NCBI RefSeq assembly: GCF_938045595.1
Contig: NZ_CALIBB010000256.1
Location: 1-41,616, forward strand
Length of the DNA: 41,616 nucleotides
Source: an uncultured Campylobacter sp.
GTDB taxonomy: Bacteria > Campylobacterota > Campylobacteria > Campylobacterales > Campylobacteraceae
Direction of reading: 5' to 3'
In this document: positions 1-6,774 of the stretch, piece after piece
Numbering within the stretch: the first letter of the stretch is position 1
How the letters are laid out: the number at the start of each line of letters is the position of its first letter
Translations under genes and position numbers: made by a program
Notes under the pieces: model-generated
What the model was told of the DNA's origin: nothing
Database searches by the model: none
The model's input: only the letters and a program-made list of their open reading frames with translations

Positions 1-299
1 ATAAAAATTTGATCCGTCTCGGTTTCTTTAAGGTTTGAGGGACTAACGTCATTTTTGCCAATACTTACGTCATCACTAACGTCAATACTTACGTCAAAAT
101 TTTCATTTGCTAAATCTGAAATACTAATTTCAAAAGCATTAGCTATTTTTTGTAAATTCTCTCTAGTGGGATTTTTACTTGCTTTTTTGCTTTCGTATAG
201 TTGAATAGTAGATCTCCCAACTCCAGATATTTTGGCTAGTTCGTCTTGCGACCATTCCCTTTCTTTTCTTAAAAAACTAATCTTTTGAGCTAAATCCAC
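1..299 (-). CDS. XRE-family phage repressor, N-terminal part
   Basis: The gene runs off the left edge. From a GTG at 299-297 (AAGGGG ribosome site five bases upstream) the product starts VDLAQKISFLRKEREWSQDE, followed by a clear helix-turn-helix (LAKISGVGRSTIQLYES). After about residue 65 comes a linker with repeated Asp-Val-Ser units coded by 12-bp tandem repeats at 60-95. Immunity repressors of this shape often carry a C-terminal S24 autoprotease domain, but that part is not visible. It is transcribed divergently from the early operon and the palindrome at 315-332 is its obvious operator candidate. The role is inferred from fold and position, as for Mu c. Confidence 0.85.
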   Translation of the reverse strand, partial: MDLAQKISFLRKEREWSQDELAKISGVGRSTIQLYESKKASKNPTRENLQKIANAFEISISDLANENFDVSIDVSDDVSIGKNDVSPSNLKETETDQIF

Positions 300-308
300 A
301 GGAACCCC

Positions 309-337
309 TTGACAAACCTAATAAATTAGGTTATAAT
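309..337 (+). promoter_or_regulatory. Early promoter with embedded palindromic operator
   Basis: TTGACA (309-314), exactly 17 bases, then TATAAT (332-337): a perfect sigma-70 consensus reading into the early operon. The spacer is almost entirely the palindrome AACCTAAT-AA-ATTAGGTT (315-332), so a dimer bound there would block RNA polymerase. This is the classic layout of a lysogeny switch. The start of the divergent repressor gene is only 10 bases from the -35 box, so autoregulation is likely. Confidence 0.88.
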
Positions 338-443
338 TCAAAATATACTTAGAAAAGATAATACCTATAAAAAGGTTAAGATTTTCTAAAAGTTCTTTGA
401 AATTTTATTGTTAAGCGGATAAATCTATTTTAAAGGATACTGC

Positions 444-590
444 ATGCAAGAAGCACCGGATGTAAGTGAGATACTAGAGATCGTAAAGGTCATAGTTAAG
501 CTCATAGATGAATACACCAAAGATGGCGGAATAAGCGACCAAGCGAGAATAATTAAGCTTTTGAAGGCTTATTATTGTCTTGATGTTTAG
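444..590 (+). CDS. Small early phage protein, 48 aa, function unknown
   Basis: ATG preceded by AAAGGA at good spacing; product begins MQEAPDVSEILEIVKVIVKL and is mostly predicted helix, with no motif I recognise. It is the first gene downstream of the early promoter. Its 3' end overlaps the 3' end of the convergent gene at 553-729 by 38 bases. In transposable phages this place holds small regulators, but nothing here shows DNA binding. Confidence 0.55.
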   Translation: MQEAPDVSEILEIVKVIVKLIDEYTKDGGISDQARIIKLLKAYYCLDV

Positions 591-729
591 GAGAGTCTAA
601 CAACTCTCCGACTTTTTTATAAAGATTAACGACGGGTTCTATTGCGTTGTCAACATAACCTGCGATTTCCATTTTCTTAACGTTTAATATAATCTTGGTA
701 AGTTCAAGTTGAATTTCTTCTTTAGTCAT
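553..729 (-). CDS. Small helical protein on the opposite strand, 58 aa
   Basis: I chose the ATG at 729 because AAAGGAC lies seven bases upstream; a longer reading to 780 lacks such a site. Product starts MTKEEIQLELTKIILNVKKM and is amphipathic and helical, without a known motif. It is antisense to the early operon and sits inside the 17-bp inverted repeat. No convincing promoter was found for it in the present orientation. If the segment inverted, this gene would come under the early promoter. Confidence 0.5.
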   Translation of the reverse strand: MTKEEIQLELTKIILNVKKMEIAGYVDNAIEPVVNLYKKVGELLDSPKHQDNNKPSKA

Positions 730-834
730 TTGTAAGTCCTTTGAATTAAATTTTGCTTGGTCGCGAAATAATAATATCAAAGGGCTTACAAATATCCGCT
801 TAACAATAAGATTTTATAGTAAAAAGGAGCAAAT

Positions 835-1005
835 ATGCCAGGATATAGAGTAAAACCGGTCTCAAAGGCCGTGAAGCAAAAGCTAAAGTATGATCTAAAA
901 GACTACTGTGCGATGCGAGGACTAAGCTTAAGCAGCTTTTACAAGGGCTATATAAGCCAAAAAGCTAAAAAGATACTAGAAAAAGACGGCATAAAGGTAG
1001 CCTAA
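835..1005 (+). CDS. Small basic early protein, 56 aa
   Basis: Strong AAAAAGGAG site; product MPGYRVKPVSKAVKQKLKYD and onward, rich in Lys/Tyr, with a helical C-terminal half (LSLSSFYKGYISQKAKKIL). The stop codon overlaps the transposase start (TAATG), so the two are translationally coupled. Position between repressor and transposase matches Ner of Mu, and the basic character would suit DNA binding, but I see no definite helix-turn-helix. Function is inference from position. Confidence 0.65.
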   Translation: MPGYRVKPVSKAVKQKLKYDLKDYCAMRGLSLSSFYKGYISQKAKKILEKDGIKVA

Positions 1006-3176
1006 TGTGGGTAAATTCCAAACGTGCGGCTGAAATTTTAAGTATAAATTTAAGAAAACTACAAAGAAGAGTAGTTAAAGCCCAAGCTAGTGGGAAAAAA
1101 TTTTGCACTATTAAACCTAATATATTAGGTTTCACCTACACAGATGGCATCGGTCGCGGTGGTAAAACCCTTCAAATTTGGATTGACGATAGCCTGATAA
1201 ACAACGAAAGCAGCGAAATTTCGCGACAAAGCGAGAGCGTTTGCGACAATAAGCACGGCGGAGCAAATTTAAACGGCGCGGCTGCGGCAGATCCGTCCGC
1301 AGGTAGCAATGCGTTAAGCTCAAGCACCGAGCCGAGCTCGGGCGGCGCGACGCGAGATTTAAGCGGCGCAGAGCCGAACTCAAGCGATCCGAGCAGCGCG
1401 ACAAGCCTCCCTGCTATCGCCGTTTGCTCGGATAAAAAACGCAAAGCCGCTTTTGAGAAATACGACGTAATCAAGGCATGGGAAGATGCAAAAGGCAAGA
1501 TAAGTGAGGCCGCTTTTCTGGAGTATATCAACGCTAAAAAGATATGCTGCGTAAAGGTAACCGCAAATAAGCTCTACGACTGGCAACGTAAATTTAAAAA
1601 AGGAGGCCTTGATGCGCTAGTGGACGAGCGGGATAATAATAAAACCCTAAAGCTTGACGCGCTAGGTCTTGCGCCGCTTTGCGTGGAACTGATACTCGCA
1701 TGCAGCGGTATGGGCAAGGTAGATATAACAAACATCTACAAGGCGCTAAATTACCACGCGGTAAAAAATTCTCTCATAAACTTCGAGGATTTTCAGGGCA
1801 AAAGAGACGAGATCGTAAGCTATGAGGTAGTAAACAGATACGTCAATAACTACCTAAACAAAAACAAGCTTGTAAAAAACATCATCCTTTACGGCGAAGA
1901 TGGAGCGGTTGGCCGCGGCTTGCCGGCTCTTGGCATCAGCAACTACGCCGTAAGCACGATAAACGAAGTCGTAGAGATAGACGGCAGCCCGCTTGATCTA
2001 ATCTGCAACGCTAGCGAGCTTTGTGAGCTGATTGGCTGGCAAAACGTCAGCACTATCTTTAAAGACAAAGACGAATTTCAAAACTATGTAAAAGAGTGGC
2101 AAAAGCGCTACACCATCATCGCTCTAATCGATACGTATAGCGGCGTAGCGACGTTTCATATCAGCGATAGCGAGAATTCCCTCTCTATCGCTAGAGCCGT
2201 CGCCAAATATATCGTGCGCTACGGCAAGCCAAAGGTAATCAAGGGCGATAACGGCAAAGCTTTCAAGAGCGAGTATATGCGCGAAGTCTTAGGCGCGCTT
2301 GAGATCGAGTATAAAGCCGTGCGTGCTTATAGCGGCTGGCTCAAGCCATACGTAGAGCGAAATTTTAGAGCCTTGCAGCATAGCTTTAGCGTAAATTTGG
2401 CGGGCTTCATCGGGCACAATATCTCGCAGCGCCAAGCTATAGAGTTTTTTCGCTCTAAAAAAGAGCGCCGTCTAAAAAGAGGCTACAAGACGAATTTAAC
2501 AAGGCTCAAAAATCTAAGCGAGGTGCAAGAGCTAATGGATATGTATGCGGAAAAATTTCTAAACACCCGCTACCTTGAGCGCCTTGATACTACCTGCGCA
2601 GCTGCGTATAGCGCAAAGATAAACGACGCCGCATATATGGACGCTCTAAGCATCAGCGCGCGTCTTGGCGGACGAGAGCTTAAGCACGTGCATAAAAAGG
2701 GCATCAGCCTAGATGGTGTGAGGTTTTACAGCGTGGAGATGTACGGGCTTGAGCGCGTATGGGTCAGCAAAAACGTCAATAATATAAATGAGTGCTTTTT
2801 ATGGAGCGAGGATAATAAATTTATCGGTGTCGCCTCTACGCTCGATTTGGATGAGGGAGTAAGCGCCGAGGAGGCCAAAAGCGCGCAAAAGCTATTTAAT
2901 AAGCGCCTAAAAGAGACCAAAAAGCAGATGGACGCTGCATCGATCGCACACAGGGCGGATTTTGAGCAGATAGTGCGCATGGTAGAAGCTAAGCCCGCCG
3001 CGATGCCGAAGCCGCAAGCGGCAAATAACGAAAGCAGGCTAATAGATGCTGCGCTAAAGGGGGCTAAAAGCTTGAACTCTAACGCAGCTTTGAGCGATGA
3101 AATTTTGAGCGCGCAAGCTGCGCAGCGCAAAACAGAGCGCAAGATAAAGAGCTTCGAGGAAGTAGTCTGCGGATAA
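1005..3176 (+). CDS. Mu-type DDE transposase (MuA)
   Basis: 723 residues. N-terminus is a winged-helix-like DNA-binding domain (MWVNSKRAAEILSINLRKLQ), then a Ser/Ala-rich linker (about 70-135), a second DNA-binding region (about 145-290) and an RNase-H-fold integrase core. The catalytic triad is readable: Asp326 in VVEIDG, Asp415 in KGDNG, Glu451 in WLKPYVER, giving a D-35-E spacing as in retroviral integrases. The C-terminal 230 residues match the region that contacts the ATPase partner in Mu. It cuts and joins phage ends to target DNA during lysogenisation and replicative transposition. A second copy of the early operator lies inside its codons 37-43. Confidence 0.95.
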   Translation: MWVNSKRAAEILSINLRKLQRRVVKAQASGKKFCTIKPNILGFTYTDGIGRGGKTLQIWIDDSLINNESSEISRQSESVCDNKHGGANLNGAAAADPSAGSNALSSSTEPSSGGATRDLSGAEPNSSDPSSATSLPAIAVCSDKKRKAAFEKYDVIKAWEDAKGKISEAAFLEYINAKKICCVKVTANKLYDWQRKFKKGGLDALVDERDNNKTLKLDALGLAPLCVELILACSGMGKVDITNIYKALNYHAVKNSLINFEDFQGKRDEIVSYEVVNRYVNNYLNKNKLVKNIILYGEDGAVGRGLPALGISNYAVSTINEVVEIDGSPLDLICNASELCELIGWQNVSTIFKDKDEFQNYVKEWQKRYTIIALIDTYSGVATFHISDSENSLSIARAVAKYIVRYGKPKVIKGDNGKAFKSEYMREVLGALEIEYKAVRAYSGWLKPYVERNFRALQHSFSVNLAGFIGHNISQRQAIEFFRSKKERRLKRGYKTNLTRLKNLSEVQELMDMYAEKFLNTRYLERLDTTCAAAYSAKINDAAYMDALSISARLGGRELKHVHKKGISLDGVRFYSVEMYGLERVWVSKNVNNINECFLWSEDNKFIGVASTLDLDEGVSAEEAKSAQKLFNKRLKETKKQMDAASIAHRADFEQIVRMVEAKPAAMPKPQAANNESRLIDAALKGAKSLNSNAALSDEILSAQAAQRKTERKIKSFEEVVCG
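1113..1132. promoter_or_regulatory. Second operator palindrome inside the transposase gene
   Basis: AAACCTAATATATTAGGTTT is a perfect 20-bp palindrome and shares both 8-base half sites (AACCTAAT / ATTAGGTT) with the early operator at 315-332, with the same 2-base centre. It lies about 780 bp downstream of the first. It may be an auxiliary repressor site, or the counterpart of the Mu internal enhancer, which is bound by both repressor and transposase. Confidence 0.75.
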
Positions 3177-3236
3177 GGCGCTTTTAAAGGGCATAAAATG
3201 TCTTTTAAAAGCCCCTTTATGGGCAAAGGAGAAAAT

Positions 3237-4103
3237 ATGCAAGAGATTATATCTAAGCTAAACGAATTCTTAGAGGGCGGAAGCGTGAGTATGAGTGCGC
3301 TTGCACGGGCTTTGGGCATTAGCCCGGGAGCGATCAGTCAATTTCGAGCGGGCAAATACAAGGGCGATAATGCGGCGATTGCAGCCAAGATAGGCGCCTA
3401 TATCGATGCGAGCGCAAAAAAAGCAAAAGAGTTTGCCGCCTCGCCCGCGCGAGATGAAATTTTTAACTCACGGGACTACAAGATGGCGAATTTCGTCATC
3501 TCCGAAGCCGTAGGCGAGCGCGAGATAGCTTTGCTTTACGGCACCGCAGGTAGCGGCAAGAGCACGATACTACGCGACTTTGCCGCAAAAAATCCTAACG
3601 CGGTGCTAATTGAAGCTACCTGCCACACCAACGCTAACGCTCTACTTGGCGAGCTATGCGAGGCGCTAAGGCTGGAAGCCGCGGGCAGCGCGAATGCCAA
3701 ATTAAAAGCGATATCAAGCTTCCTAAAAACTGCCGATAAGGTGCTGCTAATCGACGAAGCCGAGCATCTGCCTCTAAGAGCGCTTGAGGATCTACGCAGA
3801 ATTTACGATTTTTCGAGTACGCCGCTAATTCTAGCAGGCACGGAGATTTTGCTAAAGAATTTAGTGGGGCGCAACAAGGAGCTTAGGCAGCTATATAGCC
3901 GCATTTGCGGCAAATGGGCTATGCAGGGGCTCAGCAAAGAGGAGAGCGATGCTTTTTACGGCACAGGGATCTTCGCTCACGCCAAAGGCAACTTCCGCGC
4001 GTCCGAAAAGTTACACAAAAAGTCGGTCCGCCTAGCGGCTCTTAACGGCTGCGCCGTGGGCGAGGAGATCATAGCCCAAGCCTGCGGCATGGTAATTTTA
4101 TAA
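3237..4103 (+). CDS. MuB-like AAA+ ATPase, transposition target protein
   Basis: 288 residues from the ATG with the AAAGGAG site; an earlier in-frame ATG at 3198 lacks one. N-terminal helix-turn-helix (ALARALGISPGAISQFRAGK, about 20-40), Walker A YGTAGSGKST (101-110), Walker B LLIDEAEH (Asp173-Glu174), then the ATPase lid. MuB-type proteins bind target DNA as filaments, activate the transposase and give target immunity. The gene follows the transposase as in Mu. A hairpin (TAAAGGGC/GCCCCTTTA) lies in the gap between the two genes. Confidence 0.92.
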   Translation: MQEIISKLNEFLEGGSVSMSALARALGISPGAISQFRAGKYKGDNAAIAAKIGAYIDASAKKAKEFAASPARDEIFNSRDYKMANFVISEAVGEREIALLYGTAGSGKSTILRDFAAKNPNAVLIEATCHTNANALLGELCEALRLEAAGSANAKLKAISSFLKTADKVLLIDEAEHLPLRALEDLRRIYDFSSTPLILAGTEILLKNLVGRNKELRQLYSRICGKWAMQGLSKEESDAFYGTGIFAHAKGNFRASEKLHKKSVRLAALNGCAVGEEIIAQACGMVIL

Positions 4104-4116
4104 GGAGGAATAAGAG

Positions 4117-4299
4117 ATGAAAGCTTATGAGAGTATGAAACTAGGCGATCTAAAGGCCTGCAAAGACGAAATAATAATTGCGCGCTCATTCATTCTATTC
4201 AAGACCCCGCGGGGCTGGATCGCAAAGATGAGAAAGCGCGAGAGCATAGTGGTACCGATCCCGCACTTCCGCCGCGGATTTGGAACGATCTGGAGCTAA
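4117..4299 (+). CDS. Small basic protein, 60 aa
   Basis: ATG with a very strong AAGGAGG site 14 bases after the MuB stop. Product starts MKAYESMKLGDLKACKDEII and ends in a basic, aromatic stretch (HFRRGFGTIW). No motif recognised. It belongs to the early operon by spacing and orientation. Confidence 0.6.
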   Translation: MKAYESMKLGDLKACKDEIIIARSFILFKTPRGWIAKMRKRESIVVPIPHFRRGFGTIWS

Positions 4300-4362
4300 G
4301 GCTTTGATTTTAAATGGCGCCCTGCGCGGGCGTCTTATAAAGTCAAAATTTAAGGAGCGGAT

Positions 4363-4533
4363 ATGAAATTTCCAAAAGAGCTGCAAGCCAAACGCACCAA
4401 GTGCATCGTCTATACTCGCGTGATGGGCTACTTACGCCCGGTAGAGAGCTTCAATATCGGCAAAGTGGGCGAGCACAAAGAACGTGTGCTGTTTGAAGAG
4501 AAAAAAGATGTCGCTAGCACTAAGCAAGTGTGA
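4363..4533 (+). CDS. Stand-alone NrdD C-terminal-tail-like protein, 56 aa
   Basis: AAGGAGC site, then a 56-residue product whose middle (CIVYTRVMGYLRPVESFNIG) looks like the end of class III anaerobic ribonucleotide reductase, where a similar block with R-V-x-G-Y-L-R-P-V and N-x-G-K follows the zinc-binding cysteines. The full enzyme has some 700 residues; here only this tail is present, with one cysteine and no zinc site. It cannot itself reduce ribonucleotides. It may bind or modulate the host NrdD, or be a remnant kept for another reason. The resemblance is from memory of the family; function is inference. Confidence 0.6.
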   Translation: MKFPKELQAKRTKCIVYTRVMGYLRPVESFNIGKVGEHKERVLFEEKKDVASTKQV

Positions 4534-4559
4534 AGGCGCAAGAGCTCGCCGAAATTTTA

Positions 4560-4648
4560 AAATTTTGCTTGCAAAATTTCTGAAACTTCAGGTGGGTGCA
4601 GGGAGCGTAGCTCCCGCTCGCAGGGCGGGCTTAGCTCGCCCGAGAAGT
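4560..4648. repeat. Three tandem hairpins between early genes
   Basis: Three inverted repeats follow each other: AAATTTTGC-TT-GCAAAATTT (4560-4579), GGGAGC-GTA-GCTCCC (4601-4615), and GGGCG/CGCCC (4623-4641). The last part, GGGCGGGCTTAGCTC with GCCCGAGAAGT, recurs at 28455-28553. None has a long U tract, so mRNA processing, attenuation or a dispersed palindromic element is more likely than simple termination. Confidence 0.6.
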
Positions 4649-4669
4649 TAAAACAAAAGGAAAGGTGAA

Positions 4670-4945
4670 ATGCAAAGAATTCAGGGCTACCGCACGGACA
4701 AGGTATGCGCCGAGCGGGTGAGGATGCTAAAGGGCGATGCGGACGTAGCTTACCGCGAGCTTGCGGCGATGCTAGGCATCAGCGTCGAGCGCGTCGCGAT
4801 GATAGAGCGCACGGCGCTTGCGAAGCTTAGGCACCCGAAAAACCGCAAGAAGTGGATGGAGATATTTGAAACCATCGCCGAGCTTGAGCGCTGCGAAGCT
4901 CAAAGGCTCGGTAGCGGCTGGAGCCTGAAAGGAACGAAGAATTGA
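4670..4945 (+). CDS. Sigma-70 region-4-like regulator, 91 aa
   Basis: AAAGGAAAGG site. Residues about 20-55 contain a helix-turn-helix followed by SVERVAMIERTALAKLRHP, which reads like region 4.2 of sigma-70 (there T-x-E-R-I-R-Q-I-E-x-K-A-L-x-K-L-R-x-P). No regions 2 or 3 are present, so it cannot act as a full sigma factor; it could contact the -35 element or core polymerase, or switch early to middle transcription. Its stop overlaps the TTG start of the next gene. Confidence 0.65.
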   Translation: MQRIQGYRTDKVCAERVRMLKGDADVAYRELAAMLGISVERVAMIERTALAKLRHPKNRKKWMEIFETIAELERCEAQRLGSGWSLKGTKN

Positions 4946-5250
4946 AGCTAAAGGATTTGATAAACCTAAGCGCGCAGGATTATAGCGCCGCAGCTCTGCG
5001 CGAATTACACGCAAAGATGAGCGCCGCCGTGCCTGATATGGTAAGCGTAGGTCTTCGCTCGGTGCGTCGCGACGAAATAAGAGGCGGGTTGCTCGTAAAG
5101 GGCTGGGCATTTTATGTGAGCTTTTGCTACGGGGATAAAAAGCCTTGTGCCGAAATCGCGAGCTTCGGTAGGCTTCACATCTGCGCCGATGAGACGACGG
5201 CAGAAAGCCCGTATATCGGGAAAATTTTAAAGTATTTACAAGGAGCGTAA
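4942..5250 (+). CDS. Early phage protein of unknown function, 102 aa
   Basis: TTG start overlapping the previous stop codon, with AAAGGAACG upstream, so coupled translation is likely. Product starts MKLKDLINLSAQDYSAAALR; the second half is beta-rich with GWAFYVSFCYGDKKPCAEIA. No family recognised. Conserved spacing in the early operon is the main support. Confidence 0.6.
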   Translation: MKLKDLINLSAQDYSAAALRELHAKMSAAVPDMVSVGLRSVRRDEIRGGLLVKGWAFYVSFCYGDKKPCAEIASFGRLHICADETTAESPYIGKILKYLQGA

Positions 5251-5258
5251 CGTTTATC

Positions 5259-5279
5259 AAGCTCTTTTAGCAAGAGCTT
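5259..5279. other. Perfect 8-bp hairpin between early genes
   Basis: AAGCTCTT-TTAGC-AAGAGCTT just after the stop at 5250. No U tract follows, so a processing or pausing site is more likely than a terminator. Confidence 0.45.
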
Positions 5280-5320
5280 ACATAAGCGCTAAAGCTTAAA
5301 TTTTAAAGAAAGGAGAAAAG

Positions 5321-5674
5321 ATGGACAAACGAACGGCAAGGCTTTGTTTTGTAAGCTCGCCGTATGCAAGCATCCCGTGCAAACATGAGCGAGATCGCGA
5401 CTACTATGCTCGCAAGCTTGCCGAGCAGGCCTGCGCCATCGTGCGCGCCAACGGCTACGAGCCTATATCGCCCGTACTTGCATGGATGGGGGTGTATAGC
5501 GAGCTGGAGCGCGAGCGAATAATGAAAAACTGCGAGGAGCTCCTCTCGGTATGCAGCTACTACTACTTTTTTGCCTGCGAAGGCAGCGAAAATAGCAAAG
5601 GTATGGCATACGAGCGAGAGCTTGCAAGGCAGCTCGGCGTGAGGGAGCTGAAATTTAGTCTTTTCGATGAGTGA
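5321..5674 (+). CDS. DUF4406-type nucleoside deoxyribosyltransferase-like protein
   Basis: 117 residues with AAAGGAG upstream. N-terminal LCFVSSPYAS, then a helix, EPISPVLAWMGVY, and SKGMAYERELARQLG: the pattern of the small Rossmann-like nucleoside 2-deoxyribosyltransferase superfamily (SPY at the nucleotide loop; G-M-x-x-E-x-x-x-A). In phages such proteins are usually annotated DUF4406/DUF1937 and may act on nucleotides, but no substrate can be read from sequence. Belongs to the early operon. Confidence 0.65.
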   Translation: MDKRTARLCFVSSPYASIPCKHERDRDYYARKLAEQACAIVRANGYEPISPVLAWMGVYSELERERIMKNCEELLSVCSYYYFFACEGSENSKGMAYERELARQLGVRELKFSLFDE

Positions 5675-5793
5675 GAGGCATGCGGTGCGGATCGTAAGAA
5701 AAGGGAAATCAAGTCTTCCGATCTGCTTACGATACGGCTACGTCATAAAATATGGACTAGCTAAAAAACTTAAAATTTTAGAAAGGAAAAGAT

Positions 5794-6189
5794 ATGGAAG
5801 CAACAAAAAAGCTCATATGCCGCATGATAAATGAAGCAGAACTCAGCCACGGCTACGCTAGCGCTAGAGTAGAGCCGCCATACGATGATGATCCTGTGCT
5901 TGCAGTAGCACAGGCGGCAGCAGATGCCACCATAGAGACGGCCGGTAAAATCCTAAATAGTCTCAAAGCAGAGGAAGAAGAGACGATTAGTGAACTTGAA
6001 AAATTCGTGAAAGGCGAGATAGCGGAAATCGAGGCGGACGAGCGATATCATTACGAGCCTGCGGATGTCTTTTCGAATGCTCCGCTAGCACTCATTCAAA
6101 TGCGAATGGACGGTTCAATACATGCCTATAAAAGCATGCTTGAAAAAATCAAAAATTTAAAAGAAGGAGAAAAAGATGCAGATAAATAA
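5794..6189 (+). CDS. Acidic helical early protein, 131 aa
   Basis: GAAAGGAAAAG site. Product starts MEATKKLICRMINEAELSHG, is rich in Glu/Ala and mostly helical, with a likely coiled region around 55-80 (LKAEEEETISELEKFVKGEI). No family recognised. Its last codons overlap the start of gam by 14 bases, suggesting coupled translation and a possible role with Gam. Confidence 0.65.
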   Translation: MEATKKLICRMINEAELSHGYASARVEPPYDDDPVLAVAQAAADATIETAGKILNSLKAEEEETISELEKFVKGEIAEIEADERYHYEPADVFSNAPLALIQMRMDGSIHAYKSMLEKIKNLKEGEKDADK

Positions 6190-6664
6190 TTTTGCAGATG
6201 TCGATAACGCGCTAAAGCGAGTGTGTGAGCTTGAGGTGGCTTTGACCGATATAAACGGAGAGATAACGCTAAAGTGCAACGAGATCAAGGACGCACAAAA
6301 AGCCCGGGTCGAGAAGCTCGATAGCGAAAAGAAATATATCGAAGCCCAAATCACGGCTTTCTGCGAGAGCAATAAGGCGGAGTTCGCCGAAAAGCGCAGT
6401 AAGGATTTCACCTTCGGTAAGATAGGCTATAAGCTCAGTAAAAGCGTAAGCTTGCCGCGCATCAAAGAAAAGGTCGAAAAGCTTATCAAAGCGCTAAAGA
6501 GCTATAAGCTTGATGATTGCATATCCTACGAGGAGACTATAAACAAAGAAGCGATCTGCGAGCTTGATGACGCAAGCCTCGTTAAACTCGGCTTAAAGCG
6601 CACGGTGAAAGACAACTTCCGCATCGAGACCAAGATAGAGAATTTGCAAAGCGCAAATGTCTAA
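6176..6664 (+). CDS. gam: Mu Gam-like host-nuclease inhibitor
   Basis: 162 residues, the usual length for Mu Gam. N-terminal long helices (VCELEVALTDINGEITLKCN) form the coiled coil, followed by SKDFTFGKIGYKLSKSVSLP, the conserved beta segment of the family, and a helical tail ending KRTVKDNFRIETK. Gam (a bacterial Ku relative) binds double-strand ends and protects phage DNA from exonucleases such as RecBCD/AddAB. It is the last gene before a terminator, so it probably closes the early transcript. Confidence 0.88.
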   Translation: MQINNFADVDNALKRVCELEVALTDINGEITLKCNEIKDAQKARVEKLDSEKKYIEAQITAFCESNKAEFAEKRSKDFTFGKIGYKLSKSVSLPRIKEKVEKLIKALKSYKLDDCISYEETINKEAICELDDASLVKLGLKRTVKDNFRIETKIENLQSANV

Positions 6665-6689
6665 AAATCCGCGCTTTTAAACTTTAACA

Positions 6690-6712
6690 AAAAGCCCTAT
6701 CTAAGGGCTTTT
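6690..6712 (+). terminator. Rho-independent terminator after gam
   Basis: AAAAGCCCT-ATCTA-AGGGCTTTT: a perfect 9-bp stem with a 5-base loop and U-rich descending arm. It separates the early operon from the AT-rich gene that follows. Confidence 0.85.
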
Positions 6713-6774
6713 GATTAAGGTTTTATGAAGCGAAATTTTGGTAAAATACTAAAATTTAAAAAGGAGTAAAAACT

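Larger units (their letters stand above)
405..809. repeat. 17-bp perfect inverted repeat flanking two small genes
   Basis: TTATTGTTAAGCGGATA at 405-421 recurs as its exact reverse complement at 793-809. Between the arms lie two convergent small genes (444-590 plus, 553-729 minus), each downstream of one arm in the same relative orientation. Inside the right arm there is a second inverted pair (728-743 and 779-794, 15 of 16 bases). This could be the boundary of an invertible segment or a duplicated regulator site. Confidence 0.75.

Noticed and set aside
2726..3319. 197-codon minus-strand frame over the transposase 3' part
   Set aside because: Mirror of a strongly coding plus-strand gene, with Ser/Leu-rich composition typical of shadow frames and no ribosome site.
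5716..5728. 11-base match to the end of a sequencing adapter (TCTTCCGATCT)
   Set aside because: A match this short is expected by chance now and then in 41 kb on two strands; the flanks show no break in gene order, so no evidence for a chimeric join.
5667..5834. 55-codon frame overlapping the DUF4406 stop and the next gene's start
   Set aside because: No ribosome site, overlaps two better genes at both ends, composition basic and unlike neighbours; left out as a gene though not excluded.
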